Source of the DNA: an uncultured Bacteroidia bacterium
GTDB taxonomy: Bacteria; Bacteroidota; Bacteroidia; Bacteroidales; UBA932
Reading direction: 5' to 3'
DNA: 64,000 nucleotides
Assembly: GCA_902773925.1 (NCBI GenBank)
Contig: CACYGI010000003.1
Span: 62,001 to 126,000 of the forward strand
How positions within the stretch are numbered: position 1 is the first letter of the stretch; every line of letters begins with the position of its first letter. Both the position numbers and the translations under genes were made by a program. Positions 8,628 through 16,951 of this stretch are shown one piece after another. A model generated the notes under the pieces. It ran no database searches and was not told the origin of the DNA. It saw only the letters and a list, made by a program, of their open reading frames with translations.

Positions 8628-9397
8628 TATCTGTCGTTTTTCTGTAAAATCTCCTGTGCCAGGAGGAGGTAATTGGCTGCGCCGCTGCTGCCTGCGTCAT
8701 ACAGGATGGCGGGCTTGCCGAACGAGGGCGCCTCGCTCAGGCGGATGTTGCGTGTGATGAGTGTATCGAATACCATGCCGCTGAAATGCTCGCGCACTTC
8801 TTCGACTACCTGGTTGTGGAGTCTGAGGCGGCTGTCGAACATCGTAAAGAGGAATCCCATCACCGAAAGGTTGCGGTTCAGACGGGTCTGGACGATCTTG
8901 ATGGTATTCATAAGCTTGCCGAGGCCCTCTAGGGCGAAGAATTCAGGCTGGACGGGGATTATGACCGAATCGGCGGCCGTCAGGGCGTTGACCGTGATGA
9001 GGCCGAGCGACGGGGCGCAGTCGATAATGATGTAATCGAACTGACTGCGGATCTTGGCCAGGGCGTTGCGCAGGACCGATTCGCGCTGCTCTATCTCGAA
9101 CATCTCGACTTCCGCGCCGACCAGATTGATGTGCGAGGTGATGATCTTGAGATGCTCTATCTGTGTGTCGCGTACGGCGTCCTCGATGGCCAGCTGGCCG
9201 ATAAGGACTTCATACAGTGTCCGTTTGTCGGTGGATTCGGGGTTGAAATCCATCCCCGATGTTGTATTGGCCTGAGGATCGGCGTCGATCAGAAGGGTCC
9301 TTTTCTCCAGCACGGCCAGTGAAGCGGCAAGATTGATGGCTGTCGTTGTCTTCCCCACGCCGCCTTTCTGGTTGGCTATAGCTATTACTTTTCCCAT
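8627..9397 (-). CDS. parA: chromosome partitioning ATPase ParA (Soj family)
   Basis: A 256-residue ATPase that forms the dynamic gradient that moves ParB-parS complexes. The deviant Walker A KGGVGKTT is at residues 11-18, Walker A' DADPQAN follows, and the Walker B-like IIIDCAPSLGL is present. There is no N-terminal DNA-binding extension, so it is the short chromosomal type. First gene of the block parA-parB-DUF5683-transglycosylase. Confidence 0.96.
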   Translation of the reverse strand: MGKVIAIANQKGGVGKTTTAINLAASLAVLEKRTLLIDADPQANTTSGMDFNPESTDKRTLYEVLIGQLAIEDAVRDTQIEHLKIITSHINLVGAEVEMFEIEQRESVLRNALAKIRSQFDYIIIDCAPSLGLITVNALTAADSVIIPVQPEFFALEGLGKLMNTIKIVQTRLNRNLSVMGFLFTMFDSRLRLHNQVVEEVREHFSGMVFDTLITRNIRLSEAPSFGKPAILYDAGSSGAANYLLLAQEILQKNDR

Positions 9398-9417
9398 TTC
9401 ACTTACATTACAGCCTA

Positions 9418-9480
9418 CAAAAGTACAAAATACTTTGATAAAAAATACTTTTTAATACTCGCCAAAGAATGTTAAATTTG
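9418..9480. promoter_or_regulatory. divergent -7 elements for parA (minus) and the lipid kinase gene (plus)
   Basis: CAAAAGTA at 9418-9425 reads TACTTTTG on the minus strand, a perfect -7 element for parA. TAAATTTG at 9473-9480 is a perfect plus-strand -7 element 19 nt before the kinase ATG. Neither has a clear TTTG at -33; the intervening AT-rich DNA has T-runs only. Confidence 0.5.
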
Positions 9481-9499
9481 CGGTCGCATAAGTCAGATT

Positions 9500-10426
9500 A
9501 TGGACGATTGGAAAGTTATTGTAAGCCGGGTTTCCGGCGGCGGTGCCGAGGAGCGCTGGGAAGAGCTCGCGGCCGCACTCTCGGCTAACCGGATCCCTTA
9601 TTCGGTAGCATTCACGGAAAGACACATGCATGCACTCGATATTGCCCGCCAGGCTGTCCTGGAAGGCTATCGCAAGATACTGGTCGCAGGTGGCGACGGT
9701 GCACTTCACGAAGCCCTCTGCGGGGTGATGATGCAGGAGGAGGTGCCCTCCACCGAGGTGACTCTGGGTATCATCCCCATCGGTTCGGGCAATGACTGGG
9801 CCCGTTACCATCAGATTCCTTCGAATATCAACCGCGCAGTCGAGATTATCAGCCGCGGCAAGAAGTTTGTTCAGGATGTGGTGAAGGCCGAGACCACCGC
9901 AGAAGATGGCGGACATATGGTCAGATATATGGTCAATATCGGCGGCCTGGGCCTGGATGCCTATGTCTGCCACCTGTTCAGCCTGGCCCGCAAGAGGGGC
10001 GAGAAAAGCAATATGCTCTACTACAAGTGTCTGCTGCGTGCTTTCTTCCACTACAAGATGAAGCATTTCCGCATTACGGCAGACGGCGAGGATTTCTATG
10101 ATGACGAGGCCCTTTCGGTGGCTCTGGGCAATGGCAAGTACTGCGGCGGCGGAATGATGCAGACCCCTGACGCTGCTTTCGATGACGGTCTTATCGATAT
10201 GACGGTGACCGGCCGTATGTCCAAGGTCAAGTTCGTCGCCAAGGTCCGCACACTGTTCAACGGGACGATCAAGACCCTGCGCGAGGTGGAGTATGAGCGT
10301 GCGAAGAGCTTCTGCGTCGAGGCGGAGCCTGCTTCCTACGTGGAGGTCGATGGAGAGATCTGCGGCAAGACTCCCGCAAGATTCACTATCCTGCCTTTGG
10401 CAATCAACGTTATAACCAACCGCTAA
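9500..10426 (+). CDS. diacylglycerol kinase-family lipid kinase (YegS/DgkB-like)
   Basis: A 308-residue member of the diacylglycerol/sphingosine kinase catalytic superfamily. The nucleotide-binding GGDGA is within residues 70-74 (VAGGDGALHEAL) and the GSGNDWAR motif is near residue 95, with the usual C-terminal beta-sandwich ending in AEPASYVEVDGE. The family phosphorylates lipids such as diacylglycerol with ATP at the inner face of the membrane; the actual substrate here cannot be read from sequence. One nt separates it from rfbC. Confidence 0.88.
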   Translation: MDDWKVIVSRVSGGGAEERWEELAAALSANRIPYSVAFTERHMHALDIARQAVLEGYRKILVAGGDGALHEALCGVMMQEEVPSTEVTLGIIPIGSGNDWARYHQIPSNINRAVEIISRGKKFVQDVVKAETTAEDGGHMVRYMVNIGGLGLDAYVCHLFSLARKRGEKSNMLYYKCLLRAFFHYKMKHFRITADGEDFYDDEALSVALGNGKYCGGGMMQTPDAAFDDGLIDMTVTGRMSKVKFVAKVRTLFNGTIKTLREVEYERAKSFCVEAEPASYVEVDGEICGKTPARFTILPLAINVITNR

Positions 10427-10427
10427 A

Positions 10428-10973
10428 ATGGAATATCTGCCTACCGCCCTGGAGGGCCCGGTCATTATCAAGCCAAAAGTCTTCGGCGACAGCCGTGGCT
10501 TTTTCATGGAGACATTTTCGCTCCGTGATTTTGCCGCCAATGTCGGGCCGGTGCAGTTCGTGCAGGACAATGAGTCCTACTCGGCGCGCCGCGGCGTGCT
10601 GCGCGGCATGCATTTCCAGAAGGGCGATGCAGCCCAGGCCAAGCTGGTGCGCGTCTCCCGCGGCAGGGTGCTGGACGTGGCCGTGGATATCCGCCCCGAT
10701 TCGCCGACTTTCGGCCGCTGGGTCAAGGTGGAGATCAGCGCTCAGGAGAAGAATATGTTCTTCATCCCCCGCGGATTTGCCCACGGATTCCTTACACTTG
10801 AGGACGATACTCTCTTCGAGTACAAGTGCGACAATTACTATTCGCCCGCCGACGAGGGTTCATTCCGCTGGGATGATCCCCAGGTCGGGATAGACTGGGG
10901 TGTCTCTCCCTCGGAGGTGATACTCTCGGACAAGGACCGGATTGCTCCCGCGTTCTCTTCGCTCAGAGGCTGA
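10428..10973 (+). CDS. rfbC: dTDP-4-dehydrorhamnose 3,5-epimerase
   Basis: Third step of dTDP-L-rhamnose synthesis, a cupin-fold epimerase. At 181 residues it is full length, with the family motifs GDSRGFF, VLRGMHFQ (catalytic His), the PRGFAHGF segment and the DNYYSP tyrosine region. It starts one nt after the lipid kinase stop. Its stop overlaps the end of convergent rfbD by 11 nt. rfbA and rfbB are not in the window. Confidence 0.96.
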   Translation: MEYLPTALEGPVIIKPKVFGDSRGFFMETFSLRDFAANVGPVQFVQDNESYSARRGVLRGMHFQKGDAAQAKLVRVSRGRVLDVAVDIRPDSPTFGRWVKVEISAQEKNMFFIPRGFAHGFLTLEDDTLFEYKCDNYYSPADEGSFRWDDPQVGIDWGVSPSEVILSDKDRIAPAFSSLRG

Positions 10974-11838
10974 TACGGCTCAGGCAGTGGCGCAGGGATG
11001 TTGACCACCAGGGCGTTTCGACGCCGAAATCGTTGCGTATCTTAGATTTATCGAGCAGTGAATACTGCGGCCTTCGTGCCGGGGTGGGGTACTCGGCAGT
11101 GACTATGGGCCGCACCTTGCAGGGCAGTGAGGCATAAGCCATTATCGCTGCCGCGAAATCAAACCAGGTGCAGGTGCCTTCGTCCGTGTAGTGGTATATC
11201 TCCGCGTGCCTCAGGCCCGCCTGCGGAAGGATCCTGAGCAGGGCTGCAGCCAGGTCGCGGGCGTATGTCGGGGTGCCGGTCTGATCTGCGACGACGCCTA
11301 TTTCGGGCCGCTCGCCGCCAAGGCGGAGCATCGTGCGGACGAAGTTTTTGCCAAATGGCGAATACAGCCAGGCCGTGCGGATGATAACCCCTCGCGGGGC
11401 GATCCGGCGGATGGCAAGTTCGGCTTTGCGCTTGCTGCTGCCATAGACCGAAAGGGGGCGGCACGGGTCGCTTTCGCGATATGCTCCGCGCCTGCGGTTG
11501 CCATCGAAAACGTAGTCCGTCGAAATCTGGACCAGCGACCAGTCGTGGCTGCGTGCGATGCGGGCCATCTGCTTCGGAGCTTCGGTATTGATGGCTATGC
11601 AGCGTGCCACATCGTTTTCGGCTCCGTCAACGTTGGTGTAGGCGGCCAGATTGAGGATGGTATGCACGTCGCACCGGAGGCAGAGCTGCTCGAGGGCATC
11701 GGCATCGCAGATATCCAGGGGCAGGATCCCATCGCCTTCGACGGCATCGGTCCAGACGAACCTGGAGTCGCCGCCGGCGAGGAGTCGAAGTTCGGTGCCC
11801 AGCTGGCCTGAAGCACCCGTGACAAGGATTCGTTCCAT
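10963..11838 (-). CDS. rfbD: dTDP-4-dehydrorhamnose reductase
   Basis: Last step of dTDP-L-rhamnose synthesis, NADPH-dependent. The start at 11838 gives 291 residues beginning MERILVTGASGQLG, the Rossmann fingerprint; the frame stays open upstream but that extension overlaps the promoter. The SDR motif YGSSKRKAE (YxxxK) and STDYVFDG are present. rfbC and rfbD face each other, so the two consecutive pathway enzymes are transcribed from opposite promoters with overlapping 3' ends. Confidence 0.95.
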   Translation of the reverse strand: MERILVTGASGQLGTELRLLAGGDSRFVWTDAVEGDGILPLDICDADALEQLCLRCDVHTILNLAAYTNVDGAENDVARCIAINTEAPKQMARIARSHDWSLVQISTDYVFDGNRRRGAYRESDPCRPLSVYGSSKRKAELAIRRIAPRGVIIRTAWLYSPFGKNFVRTMLRLGGERPEIGVVADQTGTPTYARDLAAALLRILPQAGLRHAEIYHYTDEGTCTWFDFAAAIMAYASLPCKVRPIVTAEYPTPARRPQYSLLDKSKIRNDFGVETPWWSTSLRHCLSRISL

Positions 11839-11850
11839 AGCTAAAAACTG

Positions 11851-11882
11851 TTTGCGCAAAATTACATTTTCCGTTATATTTG
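11851..11882. promoter_or_regulatory. overlapping divergent promoters, DUF4290 gene (plus) and rfbD (minus)
   Basis: Plus strand: TTTG (11851-11854), 20 nt, TATATTTG (11875-11882), a perfect Bacteroidetes promoter 15 nt upstream of the DUF4290 ATG. Minus strand: TAATTTTG at 11864-11857, a perfect -7 element for rfbD lying inside the spacer of the plus promoter. Confidence 0.7.
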
Positions 11883-11897
11883 TGAAAATTTTTTGAA

Positions 11898-12536
11898 ATG
11901 GATTACAACACACAGCAGGAGAAACTCATTTTGCCGGAATACGGCAGATGCGTGCAGAAGATGATCGAGAAGGTAAAAGCCATTCCTGACAAAACGAAAC
12001 GTACCGAACAGATCCAGGCCGTCATCCAGGTGATGGCCCAGGTCAATCCGCAGGTTCGCGACACGGTCGATTACCGTCGCAAGCTGTGGGACCACATGTA
12101 TATGATAGCAGGGTATGACATTGACGTGGATTCGCCTTTCCCGGTGCCCTCGCCGGAGGAGGTCGCATCGCGTCCGGAGCCCATTCCCATCGAGAAGACG
12201 CCCATTCAGGCCACCTGTTACGGCCGCAATATCGAGAATATGATCAGTCTCATCGCGGCGCGTCCGGATGACGAGGTCAAGCGGGAGATGATCCGTATGC
12301 TGGCTCTCTATATGCGTCAGCAGTACCTGATCTGGAACAAGGACAGCGTAGCTGACGAGACTATTTTTGCCGATATGGAAAAGCTTTCCGGCGGCCGGCT
12401 CAAGGTCCCCGAGGGTATGCAGCTCGGCCCTGTCACGGATGCCAATCTTTCGCGTCCCGGCGTCCGCAAGCAGGAAGATGGCGGTTTCGGCAAGAAGAAA
12501 AACAAGAACAAGAAGCGCAAGCGCATCAATAACTGA
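11898..12536 (+). CDS. DUF4290 domain-containing protein
   Basis: A 212-residue soluble protein starting MDYNTQQEKLILPEYGR, the signature of DUF4290, a Bacteroidetes-restricted family of unknown function. Residues 1-180 are predicted helical with no signal peptide. The C-terminus is a lysine-rich tail (KKKNKNKKRKR) that could bind nucleic acid or phospholipid. It is 5 nt upstream of ftsK and shares its strong promoter. Confidence 0.85.
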   Translation: MDYNTQQEKLILPEYGRCVQKMIEKVKAIPDKTKRTEQIQAVIQVMAQVNPQVRDTVDYRRKLWDHMYMIAGYDIDVDSPFPVPSPEEVASRPEPIPIEKTPIQATCYGRNIENMISLIAARPDDEVKREMIRMLALYMRQQYLIWNKDSVADETIFADMEKLSGGRLKVPEGMQLGPVTDANLSRPGVRKQEDGGFGKKKNKNKKRKRINN

Positions 12537-12541
12537 CCCTG

Positions 12542-15154
12542 ATGGCCGCAAGGAAGACATTAAAGAGTAAACAGAAGAAAGCAGCTCCCGTACGCAGGAC
12601 TTCCAGGGCTTCGAAGACCGAAAAGCCTTCAAAGCCTTCGAGGCCGTCGCGCGCCCCGGCCCAGAAGCCGGAGAAGGAGGGCTACCGCGTTTTCCGCGTG
12701 ATTACCGGAGTGGTCTTCGGTATAGCGGCGATCTATACCCTTGCGGTTCTCATCTCTTATATTTTCACCTGGAGTCAGGATCAGAGCCTGCTTTCGGGCG
12801 GGGATGTCATCACCACTTCGCACGTTGTGCACAATATCGGCGGCCGTGTCGGTTTCCTGTGGTCCAACCTCCTGGTATCGAAGCTTTTCGGTTTCGGCGC
12901 CTTTACGGTGCCGTTCTTCCTTGGGGCGATTTCGATATTCTGCCTGCGCATCCGCCGGGTCAATCTGGTAAGGCTCTTCCTCGTATCGATGATCGGGGCG
13001 ATAGTGCTATCGGTTGCATTCAGCTTTATTTTCGGCCTGTTTGGTATGGCATATCTGCTGGGCAGCGGCCCTGGAGGCTCCTACGGATTCTATGTCACCA
13101 AGTGGCTGAGTGATCTGATGGGTGATTTAGGCGCCGGCTGCATCATCCTGCTCGCCCTGTTCTTATGGGGTGTAATGCTGAGCCGCCGCGTGGCGTTCTG
13201 GTTTGAGGAGAAGCTTTATTTTACGGCGCATTATCCTTTCCGCAAGTGGCTTACGCCACAGGTTGTCACTGATGATCCTGCCGCCGGCAGCGGTCTTGAC
13301 TCCCTGACGGGGGAGGATGAGCCGGGTGAGCCTGATTCCGAGGCTCCGTTATGGCCTTCCGCGCCTGCCGGCGGCGGTGCTGAGATTGACCTGCTCGGCT
13401 CCTCTGAGGCTGCTGCAGCTGGCAGTGTGGGCGGTGGCCCGGTTGATGACGGGCTGGGCGATGACCTGCCTGATGATCTTCCTACGGATGACGATATTCC
13501 AGTGGCTGCCGACGAGCCTGCGGCTCCCGCGGCTCCCCTCACGGAGCCGGTGGTGACTCCTGCCGCACCGGAGGTTACGCTGGATGTCGAGGAGAGTCAG
13601 AATGATTTCCTCGCCAACCTTTCGGACGAGGAGAAGGAGCATTATTACAATCCGAAGCTCGACCTGCCGGATTTTCAGCTGCCTTCGATTTCGATGCTCG
13701 AGGATTACCGCGACCTTTGGCACGAGGTTTCGCGCGACGAGCTGGAGCGCAATAAGCAGAAGATTGTCAATGCTCTTGGCAATTACAAGATAGGCGTGGT
13801 GGGCATTACCGCCAAGATGGGTCCTACCGTGACTCTGTATAAGATCCGCCTTGCCGACGGAGTCAAGATTGCGCAGGTGCGCCGCCTGGAGGAGGATATC
13901 GCTATGTCGATCGGCGCCAAGGGCGTGCGCGTCGTGACACTGCTGGATTCGGTGGGCATCGAGGTGCCCAATGAGCATCCGAGCGTCGTGCCGCTCAAGA
14001 GCGTCCTCAATTCGCCGCAGTTCAAGGAGGCGAAGATGGAGCTGCCCCTGGCGATGGGTATTACCGTTACCAATGAGCCGTTTTTCCTCGATCTGGCGAA
14101 GATGCCTCACCTGCTGGTGGCCGGTGCTACCGGTATGGGTAAGTCCGTGGGTCTCAACTGTATCATTGCTTCGCTGCTGTATGCCAAGCATCCGGCCGAG
14201 CTGAAACTGGTGATGGTCGATCCCAAGAAGGTCGAGTTTTCCATTTACAATAAGCTTGAGAAGCATTATCTGGCCATGATGGCTGATAATGACGACGCGA
14301 TTATCACCGATACCAAGAATGTGGTCACCACGCTCAAGTCGCTTTGCGTTGAGATGGATGACCGTTATGACCTTCTGAAGAAGGCTGACGTGCGCCAGAT
14401 CAAGGAGTACAATGCCAAGTTCCTCGCCCGTCGCCTGAATCCTCTCAAGGGGCATAAGTTCCTGCCTTATATCGTGGTCATCATCGATGAGTTCGCAGAC
14501 CTGCTGATGACTGCAGGGCGCGAGGTCGAGGAGCCTATCGCACGTCTCGCCCAGAAGGCCCGTGCCGTGGGTATCCACCTGGTGATTGCTACACAGCGTC
14601 CTACCACTGATATCATTACCGGTACGATCAAGGCCAATTTCAATTCGCGTATCGCTTTCCGTGTCAATTCGAGCGTGGATTCGAAGACTATCATCGACGG
14701 GCCCGGCGCTAACCGCCTCATCGGCCGCGGCGATATGCTGGTGATTCGTCCCGGCGCGGATCTGGAACGCGTGCAGTGCGCGCTTATCGATACGCCTGAG
14801 ATTATTCGTATCAATAAGTTTATCAATGAGCAGAGCGGGTATGATCACGCTTTCTATCTGCCCGAGTACGTGGATCCCAACAGCGAGGAGGATACGGATG
14901 TGGACCTGCGCAAGCGGGATAAACTGTTTGAGGAGGCTGCAAAGATTGTCGTGCAGTATCAGCAGGGTTCGGCGTCCAATCTGCAGCGCAAGCTCAATAT
15001 CGGTTATAACCGCGCCGGCCGCCTGATCGATCAGCTGGAGGCTGCGGGTATCGTGGGCCGTGCCGAGGGCAGCAAGCCGCGCGCTGTGCTTATCGCTGAT
15101 TTTGATGCGCTTGACCGCAAATTGGAGTCCCTGGATCATCAGACGATAATGTAG
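12542..15154 (+). CDS. ftsK: DNA translocase FtsK
   Basis: An 870-residue septal DNA pump that moves the chromosome terminus through the division septum and activates XerCD. A basic N-terminus precedes four membrane segments (about residues 45-220), an acidic Pro/Ala/Asp linker (about 245-360), the motor domain with Walker A GATGMGKS at about 528-535 and Walker B IVVIIDEFADLL, and the C-terminal gamma winged helix (NLQRKLNIGYNRAGRLIDQL) that reads KOPS-type sequences. lolA follows 41 nt downstream. Confidence 0.97.
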   Translation: MAARKTLKSKQKKAAPVRRTSRASKTEKPSKPSRPSRAPAQKPEKEGYRVFRVITGVVFGIAAIYTLAVLISYIFTWSQDQSLLSGGDVITTSHVVHNIGGRVGFLWSNLLVSKLFGFGAFTVPFFLGAISIFCLRIRRVNLVRLFLVSMIGAIVLSVAFSFIFGLFGMAYLLGSGPGGSYGFYVTKWLSDLMGDLGAGCIILLALFLWGVMLSRRVAFWFEEKLYFTAHYPFRKWLTPQVVTDDPAAGSGLDSLTGEDEPGEPDSEAPLWPSAPAGGGAEIDLLGSSEAAAAGSVGGGPVDDGLGDDLPDDLPTDDDIPVAADEPAAPAAPLTEPVVTPAAPEVTLDVEESQNDFLANLSDEEKEHYYNPKLDLPDFQLPSISMLEDYRDLWHEVSRDELERNKQKIVNALGNYKIGVVGITAKMGPTVTLYKIRLADGVKIAQVRRLEEDIAMSIGAKGVRVVTLLDSVGIEVPNEHPSVVPLKSVLNSPQFKEAKMELPLAMGITVTNEPFFLDLAKMPHLLVAGATGMGKSVGLNCIIASLLYAKHPAELKLVMVDPKKVEFSIYNKLEKHYLAMMADNDDAIITDTKNVVTTLKSLCVEMDDRYDLLKKADVRQIKEYNAKFLARRLNPLKGHKFLPYIVVIIDEFADLLMTAGREVEEPIARLAQKARAVGIHLVIATQRPTTDIITGTIKANFNSRIAFRVNSSVDSKTIIDGPGANRLIGRGDMLVIRPGADLERVQCALIDTPEIIRINKFINEQSGYDHAFYLPEYVDPNSEEDTDVDLRKRDKLFEEAAKIVVQYQQGSASNLQRKLNIGYNRAGRLIDQLEAAGIVGRAEGSKPRAVLIADFDALDRKLESLDHQTIM

Positions 15155-15195
15155 TTTTTGGTTTGTCGGCACGCGTTTTGTCCTTTCCTTCCGGT

Positions 15196-15690
15196 ATGAG
15201 ACGTTTTATTCTTTCCATCGTTTTGTTTCTGGTCGGGTTTTCGTGCCTGGCGCAGTTGTCCAATGATTCGGCGCTGATCAAGTTTGTTAATGAGCAGGGC
15301 CCCTGCCGGGTGACTTTCTCTATGTCGGGCAAGGGCATTGACGGCCAGGAGCATTCGTCAGAGACAGGCACGATGGATCTCAATGTGCCTTCGTTCCGCG
15401 TCACTATGGGCCGCCACCTGATCATCGGTGATGCAGAGACGCTGTGGTATTACGATACCGAAGACCAGGAGGTGATGGTGATGAACAGTTTTATCTTTAT
15501 CCTCCTGCAGGATTCGAAGCTGGACCGTTCGGGCGACGTCCCCGTGGTGACCTACACCCAGAGCAACGGCAACAAGATGGTCTTCCGCATCCTCTCCATC
15601 GAGCCCCTCCCCGAAGACCTCCCTTCGGACCACTTCGTCTTCAACGCCGCCGCCCTCCCCGAGGAGGCCATCGTCACCGACATCAGGTAA
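15196..15690 (+). CDS. lolA: LolA-like outer-membrane lipoprotein carrier protein
   Basis: Periplasmic chaperone that carries lipoproteins from the LolCDE complex to the outer membrane. The start at 15196 gives 164 residues with a classical signal peptide (MRRFILSIVLFLVG, cleavage before QLSN). The mature part has the LolA pattern: a GTMDLNVPSFRV strand, then DAETLWYYDTEDQEVMV. The position directly after ftsK is the same as in many other Gram-negative genomes. Sequence divergence from proteobacterial LolA is expected. Confidence 0.85.
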   Translation: MRRFILSIVLFLVGFSCLAQLSNDSALIKFVNEQGPCRVTFSMSGKGIDGQEHSSETGTMDLNVPSFRVTMGRHLIIGDAETLWYYDTEDQEVMVMNSFIFILLQDSKLDRSGDVPVVTYTQSNGNKMVFRILSIEPLPEDLPSDHFVFNAAALPEEAIVTDIR

Positions 15691-15975
15691 CCATCCCCGC
15701 CGGCTCCGCCTTCGCACCTCGACCTGTGTTTACTGGGGCTCTGCCCCAAACCCCGCCGCTCCGGTGACACTATTACACGAGCTAACGCTTCGTCACCTCC
15801 GCTAGCGCCTGATGGCGCTATGCTTTTTGCACGCCCTTCGGCTTTGCAAATAGTATAACTATCTCGGCTCCACCGGGCTCTAAGGGCGGCTCGCTCCACG
15901 TGGATTTCTCCCAGGCACCATTCTGGGTAAACCGATTTTAGCCTTGGCACTTAAACGGCAGATACACTGTGAGAT

Positions 15976-16018
15976 GCTGAAAGTGCTACCCCTTCTGAGA
16001 GGGGGTAGCACTTTCAGC
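15976..16018. repeat. 17-bp perfect inverted repeat (hairpin)
   Basis: Positions 15976-15992 and 16002-16018 are perfectly complementary (right arm GGGGTAGCACTTTCAGC) around a 9-nt loop. There is no T-tract on either side, so it is not a standard terminator. It lies in the segment of copy A that copy B lacks. Confidence 0.7.
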
Positions 16019-16115
16019 TATCGGGTGACATTCAGGTAGTTAAATGCCAAGCCGATCAGGGGACAACCCAAAGGCTCGCCAAATAAAGTGACAACCTAAA
16101 TGAAAGGCCGGACAA

Positions 16116-16249
16116 AATATGCGGCAGGGCGATGTGCCCTGTAGAGCATTCTGAGGCCGGTCAGCCTGCCGCATCGCCCGTTTTTAGCCTGTGCGGCAGA
16201 TCAACCTGCCTTAGAATAATGTCTAAGGCAGATAGTCCTGCCGCATATT
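16116..16249. repeat. alternating GCGGCAG/CTGCCGC inverted repeats
   Basis: The octamer-like GCGGCAGG occurs at 16121 (plus), its complement at 16165-16172, GCGGCAG at 16193 and the complement again at 16237-16244. The outermost pair extends to 13 bp (16116-16128 with 16237-16249). A further hairpin, CTGCCTTAGA with TCTAAGGCAG around ATAATG, lies at 16207-16232. The layout resembles paired REP-like palindromes. Confidence 0.6.
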
Positions 16250-16538
16250 GACAGCCGACCGACCGCTTCGCCTGGAGAGAGCGGAGCATCGGAAAAGCAG
16301 GTTCTTTCGGCGGGCTTGTCCACCCCCGGACCAGGGCAGGGGGAGGGGCCCGTGCCAGACAAGTTCCTGCGAGCAGGGACGAAGGCTAGTATGGGAGGGG
16401 CCGTAGCGAGCGCCGCAGGCGCGAGAGAAGTTCCGCCGAAAGAACGCTGCTTTCCGTGCGGAGCGATAGATCCTTCGGCCTGCGGCTTTAGGATGACAAA
16501 AAGGGATCCTGTGGCTGGGATTTTTGGGGGCGAAACCC

Positions 16539-16566
16539 AAAAAAGAAACTTGGGGGGCAGCGCCCC
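16539..16566 (-). terminator. rnpB rho-independent terminator
   Basis: On the minus strand, GGGGCGCTGCCCC (16566-16554) is followed by CCAAGTTTC and a run of six T (16544-16539), directly after the 3' end of the RNase P RNA. Confidence 0.75.
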
Positions 16567-16571
16567 AGTAA

Positions 16572-16920
16572 GAACAGGTGGGTCGGTAAGCCGGATTCTG
16601 TGCCCTTGCGGGTTCCTGTCATTTATCTAATGCAACCTACCCCCCGGCATCGGGCGGGCAGCCCTCATCTGCCGGTATATTTGGTCTTGCAGCCTTCCGG
16701 AGCGTACCCCGGCGCCGTCGCCGACACCGGTCGTGAGCTCTTGCCTCACGTTTTCACCCTTGCAGCAAAAGGCCGGAGCCTCAAGCGTGCGGTTGTTTTC
16801 TGTTACGACTACCCTGAGCTTACGCCCAACTGTGCTTTCCACAGGGAAGCGCCCTGCGCTGTCCGGACTTTCCTCCCCTCGCTGACGAGAGGCGACAGGA
16901 TGTCCCACCTTGTTCAAACG
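16572..16920 (-). ncRNA. rnpB: RNase P RNA (bacterial class A)
   Basis: The catalytic RNA of tRNA 5' maturation, about 349 nt on the minus strand. The 5' part contains the universal block GAGGAAAGTCCGGAC (about 16878-16864), followed by the CAGGGCGCTTCCC region. The 3' part has AGAATCCGGCTTAC near 16600-16587, the conserved P4/J2-4 end. The 5' GAACAAGGTGGG and 3' CCCACCTGTTC segments can pair as helix P1, which fixes the ends to within a few nt. Open frames across this segment are artefacts. A perfect -7 box is immediately upstream. Confidence 0.95.
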
Positions 16921-16926
16921 GGACGA

Positions 16927-16934
16927 CAAAGGTA
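16927..16934 (-). promoter_or_regulatory. -7 promoter element of rnpB
   Basis: The minus strand reads TACCTTTG, a perfect TAnnTTTG element ending about 7 nt before the predicted RNA 5' end. No TTTG is seen at -33. Confidence 0.55.
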
Positions 16935-16951
16935 CGAAAAAATGCTGAAAC

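Larger units (their letters stand above)
15722..16579 (-). repeat. structured intergenic repeat, copy A (gene-free region between lolA and rnpB)
   Basis: No credible gene lies between 15691 and 16538. The region is bounded by an inverted pair of 26-nt segments, 15722-15747 (plus) and 16554-16579 (minus), 23 of 26 bases alike; the second is the rnpB 3' end plus its terminator hairpin. Inside, arms 16301-16313 and 16433-16445 are a perfect 13-bp inverted repeat around a core that matches copy B (33547-33857) in opposite orientation, including the 19-base identity 16313-16331. A second block, 15826-15880, also matches copy B, with 15 identical bases at 15860-15874. About 400 bp (15881-16290) has no counterpart in copy B. 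Confidence 0.6.

Noticed and set aside
7752..9499. parS sites near parAB
   Set aside because: CACGTG-containing sites were looked for; the few CACGTG hexamers in the window (for example near 15897 and 63226) lack the flanking TGTTT/AAACA, so none was called.
13349..15172. 607-codon open frame on the minus strand opposite ftsK
   Set aside because: FtsK on the plus strand has all family motifs; the antisense frame has no recognisable domain and arises from the codon bias of a GC-rich gene. The same applies to long frames opposite the Wzc-like gene (29264-31201), pyrG (17677-19080), polA (42040-43287) and rpsA (61205-62512).
16223..16630. Open frames of about 105 codons in the lolA-rnpB gap
   Set aside because: They read through palindromes and the rnpB terminator, with no protein-like composition or promoter.
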